A stretch of DNA of 18,338 bases from Berkiella_A sp050252335 (lineage in GTDB: Bacteria; Pseudomonadota; Gammaproteobacteria; Berkiellales; Berkiellaceae): NCBI GenBank assembly GCA_050252335.1, contig JBFWLB010000049.1, positions 1 through 18,338 on the forward strand, written 5' to 3'. Below the pieces are notes generated by a model. That model saw nothing but the letters and a program-made list of their open reading frames with translations. It searched no databases and was not told where the DNA came from. Made by a program: the position numbers and the translations under genes. How positions within the stretch are numbered: the first letter of the stretch is position 1; every line of letters starts with the position of its first letter. Below are positions 1 through 4,950 of this stretch, one piece after another.

Positions 1-1092
1 TGCATCAGGGAATCTAATTTCTATACGGCGTGCTTTGGGTGACGTTGTATAAGGAATTCGAATAGATGCAGAACGATTCCCTGCTGAATAGGCTAAGTAA
101 ACAGGCGCTTCATAACCAGGAACAAGTCGTTTGTTGCTGTTGGTGGTTGCATTGGTAAAGGCATTCAATGCTTTTGCATGCTTTAAAATACCGCCCATGA
201 AAAAGAGCGCTGTTTCAGATAGACCTGCATAACCATCACCACTGAACAGATTTCTGCCGTCTTTTGCCAAAGAGATATGGCAATGCATACCACTTCCATT
301 ATCGCCGACAAGTGGTTTGGGCATAAAAGTGGCTGTTTTGCCATAAGTGTGGGCAACATTATGCACAACGTATTTTAGAATTTGCAATTCATCTGCTTTT
401 TTAACAAGAGTATTAAATTGAGTACCAATTTCACATTGATTGGCTGTTGCGACTTCATGATGGTGTGTTTCAACGATCAAACCCATTTGTTCCAGTGTTA
501 AACAGATTTCGGAGCGAATATCTTGTGAAGAATCAACGGGAGGAACCGGGAAGTAACCACCTTTGACAGAAGGTCGATGTCCTAAATTACCGCCTTGTTC
601 TAAGCGCTCAGAGTTCCAGGCAGCCTCATTGGAATCAATCGCGTAGAATGCACCATTCATGCCTATTTTCCATCGTACATCATCTAAAATGAAGAATTCA
701 GGTTCTGGGCCAAAATATGCAGTATCTGCGATACCTGTAGATTTTAGAAACTGTTCAGCGCGTCGCGCTAATGAACGAGGATCTTTTGTGTAATTTTGTA
801 AAGTAGAAGGATTGTGGATATCGCAGATTAAATTTAAAGTGACGTCTTCTCTAAAAGGATCTAAAACAGCTGTGTCGGGATCTGCCAATAAAATCATGTC
901 AGAGTCATTAATGCCTTGCCATCCAGCGATAGAAGAGCCGTCAAACATTTTCCCTTCTGACAAAAACTGCTCAGTCACTTGGCTGACAGGAACAGAAACG
1001 TGTTGCTCTTTACCGAGGGTATCTGTAAAGCGCATATCAACAAATTTAACTTCGTGTTTCTGTATCATTTCTAATACGGTTTGAATCGACAT
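1..1092 (-). CDS. glnA: Glutamine synthetase, type I (C-terminal part off the left edge)
   Basis: This enzyme joins ammonia to glutamate using ATP and is the central step of nitrogen assimilation in the cytoplasm. The visible 364 residues are the N-terminal three quarters of a protein that is normally about 470 residues. I see the early KMFDGSSIAGW stretch, the metal-binding GPEPEFF motif (Glu130 and Glu132), HHHEVATANQCEIG, the ATP/metal segment with NGSGMHCH at about 265-272, and NRSASIRIP near the break. The part that would hold the adenylylation tyrosine is outside the window, so that control cannot be assessed. The start is the ATG at 1090-1092, preceded by an AGGTGG ribosome binding site. 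It is the last gene of a minus-strand run (hypothetical, PP-loop, tusA, glnA), 132 bp after the TusA-like gene. I see no sigma-54 promoter (TGGCAC-N5-TTGC) upstream, so the usual NtrC control is not evident. Identification is secure. Confidence 0.97.
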   Translation of the reverse strand, partial: MSIQTVLEMIQKHEVKFVDMRFTDTLGKEQHVSVPVSQVTEQFLSEGKMFDGSSIAGWQGINDSDMILLADPDTAVLDPFREDVTLNLICDIHNPSTLQNYTKDPRSLARRAEQFLKSTGIADTAYFGPEPEFFILDDVRWKIGMNGAFYAIDSNEAAWNSERLEQGGNLGHRPSVKGGYFPVPPVDSSQDIRSEICLTLEQMGLIVETHHHEVATANQCEIGTQFNTLVKKADELQILKYVVHNVAHTYGKTATFMPKPLVGDNGSGMHCHISLAKDGRNLFSGDGYAGLSETALFFMGGILKHAKALNAFTNATTNSNKRLVPGYEAPVYLAYSAGNRSASIRIPYTTSPKARRIEIRFPDA

Positions 1093-1172
1093 GACCATCC
1101 ACCTACTTAAGATTTGAAAAGACACATCTTAACGCAACTAAAGTATGGGTGAAATATGATTCTTTTTGAGGA

Positions 1173-1205
1173 CGCTTCTAGATTTGTTTTTAAGATCTAG
1201 AAGCG
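1173..1205. repeat. Perfect 11-bp inverted repeat between tusA-like gene and glnA
   Basis: CGCTTCTAGAT (1173-1183) pairs perfectly with ATCTAGAAGCG (1195-1205) across an 11-base loop. It lies 20 bp past the stop of the TusA-like gene and 80 bp before the glnA start. No clear U-tract follows on the minus strand, so it is not a standard intrinsic terminator. It could be a transcript-stabilising hairpin, an attenuating structure in the glnA leader, or an operator. Confidence 0.6.
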
Positions 1206-1224
1206 AGAATTTATGGAAAGAATG

Positions 1225-1449
1225 TTACTTGACTATAATGATGAATAGCCATTCATTATTATGTTCTGAGACAATGCTCACTTCATGTTTGAATATTTTG
1301 CACCACATAGGTATGTCTTGTTGTGTACCTGGATCGGTGCAAGTGATCTCGATGCGATCGCCACTTTGACAGCTTTTAACGAGATTCTGTAATTTGATCA
1401 CAGGCATTGGACACAATAAGCGACGTGCATCGAGTGTATGAGTGGTCAT
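1225..1449 (-). CDS. TusA/SirA-family sulfur carrier protein
   Basis: This 74-residue protein has the hallmark of the TusA (SirA, YedF) family: an LDARRLLCPMP segment with the CPxP motif at residues 13-16, whose cysteine (Cys13) carries persulfide sulfur. Family members pass sulfur from cysteine desulfurases to downstream enzymes, classically to the TusBCD/MnmA tRNA 2-thiouridine pathway. Length matches the family. The ATG overlaps the stop of the upstream PP-loop gene in an ATGA arrangement, which indicates translational coupling and a joint function in thiolation. Additional cysteines occur at 27, 37 and 50. Canonical tusA is usually monocistronic, so this may be a dedicated partner of the neighbouring enzyme rather than the general cellular TusA. 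Confidence 0.9.
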   Translation of the reverse strand: MTTHTLDARRLLCPMPVIKLQNLVKSCQSGDRIEITCTDPGTQQDIPMWCKIFKHEVSIVSEHNNEWLFIIIVK

Positions 1450-2618
1450 TCTAAAGCTTCTTCTGGATGTTCATTTGGATATGCATGAAGCGATGCATTG
1501 ACCTGTATCTCTGTTGGAATGGTGGTATGTTGAGACGATAAGTTTTGTTCCACATACCAGAACTTGGGAATATCTGCTTCTGTGAAGGGGAAGACGCGAC
1601 GTTGTTGTTTCTCGCCAGTGGTATGTGTAAATTCAATGCATATCTCTGAGCATGCCTCTGGTTCATGTGCAGGGAGATCATGTTTCGGTTTGCAGAAACG
1701 CGCTAATATTTTAGCGGCGAGTTCATAATCGCTGTCATCTTTTAAGACACCGTCAATGAGTCCGAAAGGCCCTATGCTGTTTTGAGGGCTTATATGTGTG
1801 AATTGTTTTCTGTATCCCGATAAGAAGTTATTTTCGCCTTCTTCTCTACCCAGTATTAACTTAAAATGAGGTTTGGGGCGTAAGTGTCGACCAATTTTAA
1901 GTAGCATGATGTCATCTAGTTCATACTGTTTGGTGCCATTTGCCTGCCATAAGTCTAAGAGTTTTGCAGAATAGTATTTATCCGTTAAAAAACAGCAACC
2001 GCCAGCAGGTTGTGCGAAATCAGTGATGCCTAGGTTTTTGGCCATTTCTAATTGACGACTACGACCTCGACCATGAATATCGAAGAGCTTATCTCTGTCT
2101 ACCCAGCCCATTCGTTCGGGTAGGGTTGGCGGGAAAAGTTTAGCAGATAAAGGTCGTAATAACCGGTCTTGTGCACCTGAGTGCTTTTTCACAACATTCA
2201 TGGTATCACGACGCTGAGATTTAGGGCGTTGCCCAATCACTTCGCCGGTAATAATGAAATCAAAGCCATGTTCAAGAATCCATTCATGGGCTTTCCCCAC
2301 CATAAATACTTTACAATCTAAGCAGGGATTAAGATGTTTACCATATCCAAACTTGGGCTGATAGACGACTTGCTTATATTCTTCGACGACATCCATGATG
2401 TGTAAAGGGATATTCAGTGTTTCGGCAACCCAAAGTGCGTTATTGCGTTTCATTTTGGCTTGATCTTTTTTGCGTATTGCGTGAGTGTGACCTTCTACAC
2501 AAAAGCCGGTATAGAAATTAATACCTTCCACATGTATGCCTTGAGCTTGGATGGTCTTAGCGGCAAGCAGAGAGTCTAACCCCCCTGATATGAGAGCAAG
2601 CGCTTTATACTGCGTCAT
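1446..2618 (-). CDS. PP-loop ATPase, MnmA/ThiI-like tRNA thiolation protein
   Basis: The 390-residue product begins with an N-type ATP pyrophosphatase loop, SGGLDS at residues 11-16, which adenylates the substrate in tRNA thiolases. It then shows NPCLDCK (Cys99 and Cys102), comparable to the NPC..CN catalytic region of MnmA, TGEVIGQRPKSQ at 124-135, and PAGGCCF with Cys208/Cys209 at the position of the second MnmA-type cysteine. The C-terminal third (about 290-390) is a separate small domain I cannot name. Family knowledge supports ATP-dependent sulfur transfer to a tRNA uridine; the actual target base is not readable. The 3' end overlaps the TusA-like gene by 4 bp, so the two form a likely sulfur relay. 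The ATG is preceded by AT-rich sequence with no recognisable Shine-Dalgarno. It differs enough from standard MnmA that I leave the symbol blank. Confidence 0.85.
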   Translation of the reverse strand: MTQYKALALISGGLDSLLAAKTIQAQGIHVEGINFYTGFCVEGHTHAIRKKDQAKMKRNNALWVAETLNIPLHIMDVVEEYKQVVYQPKFGYGKHLNPCLDCKVFMVGKAHEWILEHGFDFIITGEVIGQRPKSQRRDTMNVVKKHSGAQDRLLRPLSAKLFPPTLPERMGWVDRDKLFDIHGRGRSRQLEMAKNLGITDFAQPAGGCCFLTDKYYSAKLLDLWQANGTKQYELDDIMLLKIGRHLRPKPHFKLILGREEGENNFLSGYRKQFTHISPQNSIGPFGLIDGVLKDDSDYELAAKILARFCKPKHDLPAHEPEACSEICIEFTHTTGEKQQRRVFPFTEADIPKFWYVEQNLSSQHTTIPTEIQVNASLHAYPNEHPEEALE

Positions 2619-2661
2619 AAAATTGAATACTAATTTTTATTAAAATAAAAGGCAGCAGTAT

Positions 2662-2678
2662 AAAGGCTTTTAGCCTTT
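2662..2678 (-). other. Short hairpin between two minus-strand genes
   Basis: AAAGGCT and AGCCTTT form a 7-bp stem with a 3-base loop, 14 bp downstream of the hypothetical gene stop and upstream of the PP-loop gene. No U-tract follows, so it would be at most a weak terminator or an RNA-processing or stability element within an operon. Confidence 0.4.
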
Positions 2679-2691
2679 GGTTCTATATTAT

Positions 2692-3276
2692 TTAGTGAGC
2701 AAACTTTTTTGGATCATTATTTGTATGTGGCAAACTGGGCAATCCTTGGGTAGCCTTTTGAATGTGTTGTAAGGATAAGGAACTACCTGTTGTATGCCAA
2801 CGTTCAATCACTTGCATTAAGTCTTGGTTTGGCTGAGAAATTTCACGTGTTGCCTGCAAAATATCGGTGAGCAAGAGAAATTGTGTGCACAATGTTGCAA
2901 ACAAGGTGGCTTGCTGTGAGTTGATGCTGTTTTCTGATAAATTCAAATAAGCACTTTTGCCTAATTTAATGAAATAATACTGGCTTACCCTGCGTTTGTA
3001 GGCACGATCGGGGAATAAACCGGCAAATAATAAGCATTTATCGCCAACATTGCGCAAGAGATCAATTTGGTTGGCTTTGATGTGTTGCGTACCCTCTAAA
3101 AAATCGAGTCCAAGGACACTGTGGGCAACTTCTGGCTGTTGCATAAAGCGCATGAGTAAAAACACTAAATAAGCTTCAAGTTCGGTATTTAAGGCAATAG
3201 AAAGATTTTTCTGTGCTTCGTGAATTAATCCTTGCCATTGTGCTATAGATGTAGGGTGTAATAATAAGGAACGCAT
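2692..3276 (-). CDS. Conserved hypothetical protein of about 194 residues
   Basis: I do not recognise a named function. The protein is soluble and mostly helical, with no signal peptide or membrane segment. It has a leading segment with LLHPTSIAQWQGLIHEAQ, a core ELEAYLVFLLMRFM, and a motif around VGDKCLLFAGLFPDRAYKRR followed by YFIKLGKSAY. The look is that of a conserved cytoplasmic protein found in gammaproteobacteria, but that impression rests on memory of similar sequences and not on a search. A longer frame begins at 3291, but I choose the internal ATG at 3276 because GAGTGAGG sits 5 bases before it, while the upstream ATG has only a weak purine stretch. It is the first gene of the minus-strand run toward glnA, 73 bp before the PP-loop gene. 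Confidence 0.75.
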   Translation of the reverse strand: MRSLLLHPTSIAQWQGLIHEAQKNLSIALNTELEAYLVFLLMRFMQQPEVAHSVLGLDFLEGTQHIKANQIDLLRNVGDKCLLFAGLFPDRAYKRRVSQYYFIKLGKSAYLNLSENSINSQQATLFATLCTQFLLLTDILQATREISQPNQDLMQVIERWHTTGSSLSLQHIQKATQGLPSLPHTNNDPKKFAH

Positions 3277-3291
3277 ACTGACCTCACTCAT

Positions 3292-3775
3292 TTCTATTTT
3301 CCCTCTATTCTATTATCGTTGTAAATATAGATAACTTAAGTTTTGGGACTCTTAACTGTCCTTATTCTTAAAATAGTTGATAATATGTGCAGGTGCATTG
3401 AGAAAAGAGCGTATGGAAATACAGTCGCAAATGACAGTGAGGTGTGAGTCGTTATAGGATGAAGCTGTAAGCATAGTCTTCGCCTTCTCGCAATCCACAT
3501 GTACTTATTATACCTTCCGGTTGCTCGAAGCTCGATGCCTACTCAGAAAGTTATTTGTGGTGATTATAAAAGCAGAAGATTTTTTTGTGTCAGAAAAAAA
3601 ATGCCTGGGAGGGGTCCCAGGCAAATCCGAATATGGTCGGTTGGAGATTGACAATGTTAGTTTCGCATACCAACAATAGTATGCATAGCGTTTATATCCA
3701 GGTGCTGTGTAAGCGATCAACCATTCGTGTCAGCATCATTTCTATATTAGTGTGCATCAGCTAAGGACTTTCAAA
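3292..3775. other. Gene-free interval with a minus-strand terminator
   Basis: This stretch of about 480 bp separates the divergent hypothetical gene and pip. No tRNA, rRNA or known riboswitch core is visible. A 70-codon minus-strand frame at 3508-3720 (TTG start) runs straight through the terminator at 3594-3622 and has no ribosome binding site, so I do not call it a gene. The left part should contain the promoter of the hypothetical gene; a GATAAT lies about 45 bp before its start, but with a poor -35. Confidence 0.5.
3594..3622 (-). terminator. Strong intrinsic terminator, minus strand, orphan
   Basis: GCCTGGGA (3603-3610) and TCCCAGGC (3615-3622) form a perfect 8-bp GC-rich stem around a 4-base loop. 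Read on the minus strand, the stem is followed at once by ATTTTTTTT. On the plus strand no T-tract follows. No minus-strand gene ends just upstream of it, since the neighbour to the right is the plus-strand pip gene. It therefore probably ends a small RNA or leader transcript. Confidence 0.8.
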
Positions 3776-3780
3776 GTGAA
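3594..3780 (-). ncRNA. Candidate small antisense RNA over the pip leader
   Basis: The orphan terminator at 3594-3622 implies a minus-strand transcript. Two possible promoters lie upstream. One is a perfect TATAAT (plus coordinates 3784-3789) without a good -35. The other is TTGAAA (3769-3774) with TAATAT (3744-3749) at a long 18-19 bp spacing. A transcript of roughly 140-185 nt would be antisense to the pip ribosome binding site and start codon. The 5' end is a guess; only the 3' end has good sequence support. Confidence 0.35.
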
Positions 3781-4726
3781 AACATTATACCCGCCGATCA
3801 AACCTTTCGCTCAGCATCGCTTAGAGCTAGATGCACCTCATATTATATATGTAGAAGAATGTGGAGATCCCAATGGCTTGCCGGTCTTGTTTATTCATGG
3901 GGGCCCGGGTGCCGGTTGTTCTGTGGACGATAGACGTTATTTTGATCCCGAGCGATACAGGATTATCTTATTCGATCAACGTGGTTGTGGACGCTCTGAG
4001 CCACATGGTGAGTTAAACAATAATACAACCCAGATATTGATAAGTGATATAGAAAAGATTCGCATGCATTTAGGGATAGAGCGTTGGATGTTATTCGGTG
4101 GCTCTTGGGGTTCGTCTTTGGCTTTATTATATGCACAAGCACATGCTGAGCGTGTTACAGGTATGGTTTTACGTGGTATTTTTCTATGTCGCGAAGAAGA
4201 TCTGCGTTGGTTCTATCAAGAAGGGGCGCGTTATGTTTTTCCTGACTACTGGGAAGAATTTATACTTCCTATCCCTGAAAAAGACAGAAGCGAGATCATT
4301 AAAGCCTATCATACGTTGTTAAACTGTGAGGATGAGTTAGCGCGTATGGGGGCGGCAAAGCATTGGGCACAATGGGAAGGACAGTGTGCAACATTAAATC
4401 CCTGTAAAACGGTATTTAATCGTTTTACCGAGCCGCATACAGCCATTAGCTTAGCACGTATAGAGACACATTATTTTATGAATCAATGCTTCATTGAGCC
4501 AAATGCCATTTTAAGAGATGTGGCAAAGCTAGAAAATATACCCGGTATTATTGTGCATGGACGTTATGACATGATTTGTCCCTTAGACAATGCTTTGCAA
4601 TTGCATAAGGCATGGCAAAAAACAGAATTACACGTCATTAGAGATGCCGGACATGCTGCTAGTGAACCTGGTATTGTGGATGCTTTAGTGAACGCTACAA
4701 ATATTATGGCACGTTATCACGAATAA
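3776..4726 (+). CDS. pip: Proline iminopeptidase (alpha/beta hydrolase, peptidase S33)
   Basis: The enzyme removes N-terminal proline from peptides and acts in the cytoplasm in peptide turnover. All S33 landmarks are visible (numbered from this start): LYPPIKPF near the N-terminus, the oxyanion HGGPGAG at 41-47, FDQRGCGRS, the nucleophile elbow GGSWGS with Ser110, the acid in GRYDMICP (Asp265), and the base in DAGHAASEPG (His293). The 316-residue length matches the family. I choose GTG at 3776 because AAGGA (3763-3767) lies 8 bases upstream and the family normally begins near KTLYPPI. An in-frame GTG at 3752 would add 8 residues without such a site. The gene stands alone on the plus strand, its stop is 4 bp from a palindromic element, and a shared terminator lies further downstream. 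Confidence 0.95.
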   Translation: MKTLYPPIKPFAQHRLELDAPHIIYVEECGDPNGLPVLFIHGGPGAGCSVDDRRYFDPERYRIILFDQRGCGRSEPHGELNNNTTQILISDIEKIRMHLGIERWMLFGGSWGSSLALLYAQAHAERVTGMVLRGIFLCREEDLRWFYQEGARYVFPDYWEEFILPIPEKDRSEIIKAYHTLLNCEDELARMGAAKHWAQWEGQCATLNPCKTVFNRFTEPHTAISLARIETHYFMNQCFIEPNAILRDVAKLENIPGIIVHGRYDMICPLDNALQLHKAWQKTELHVIRDAGHAASEPGIVDALVNATNIMARYHE

Positions 4727-4729
4727 AAT

Positions 4730-4875
4730 TAGAAGCTGTCTCAAAAATGCCATTTTTCGTTGATCCTTTGTTGCAGCTCCTTTTATGCTGCTCATTTACA
4801 TTTATGTAAACTGCGCTGCTCAAAGAATCTGCGCCTTGGCTGAACAAAAAATTACTATTTTTGTGACAGCTTCTA
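4730..4875. repeat. 146-bp MITE-like element with 18-bp terminal inverted repeats
   Basis: The left end TAGAAGCTGTCTCAAAAA (4730-4747) matches the reverse complement of the right end TTTTTGTGACAGCTTCTA (4858-4875) at 17 of 18 positions. A further short hairpin (TTTACA, loop TTTA, TGTAAA) lies near the centre. There is no convincing ORF inside. The outermost TA at each end could be a TA target duplication, as for Tc1/mariner (IS630)-type transposons, or simply part of the repeat. It begins 4 bp after the pip stop. Most likely it is a non-autonomous miniature element or a dispersed intergenic palindromic repeat. Confidence 0.75.
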
Positions 4876-4909
4876 GTTTTTAAAGCATTCATGATAAGCT
4901 CAGAGAATC

Positions 4910-4946
4910 AAAACGCCTCTGCCTCTAATTGAGGGAGGCGTTTTTT
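4910..4946. terminator. Bidirectional intrinsic terminator between convergent genes
   Basis: AACGCCTC and GAGGCGTT arms, extended by CCTC/GAGG with a 2-base bulge, make a stem of about 12 bp around TAATT. TTTTTT follows on the plus strand and TTTT on the minus strand. It sits between plus-strand pip and the minus-strand gene ending at 4951, so it can serve both. Confidence 0.85.
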
Positions 4947-4950
4947 AGCA

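Noticed and set aside
1093..1224. Sigma-54/NtrC-type promoter for glnA
   Set aside because: No TGGCAC-N5-TTGC match on the minus strand in the interval.
3508..3720. 70-codon minus-strand frame between the hypothetical gene and pip
   Set aside because: TTG start without a ribosome binding site, and a strong minus-strand intrinsic terminator lies inside it.
4704..4892. 62-codon minus-strand frame overlapping the pip 3' end
   Set aside because: It mostly consists of the palindromic 146-bp element and crosses its inverted repeats; no coding character.
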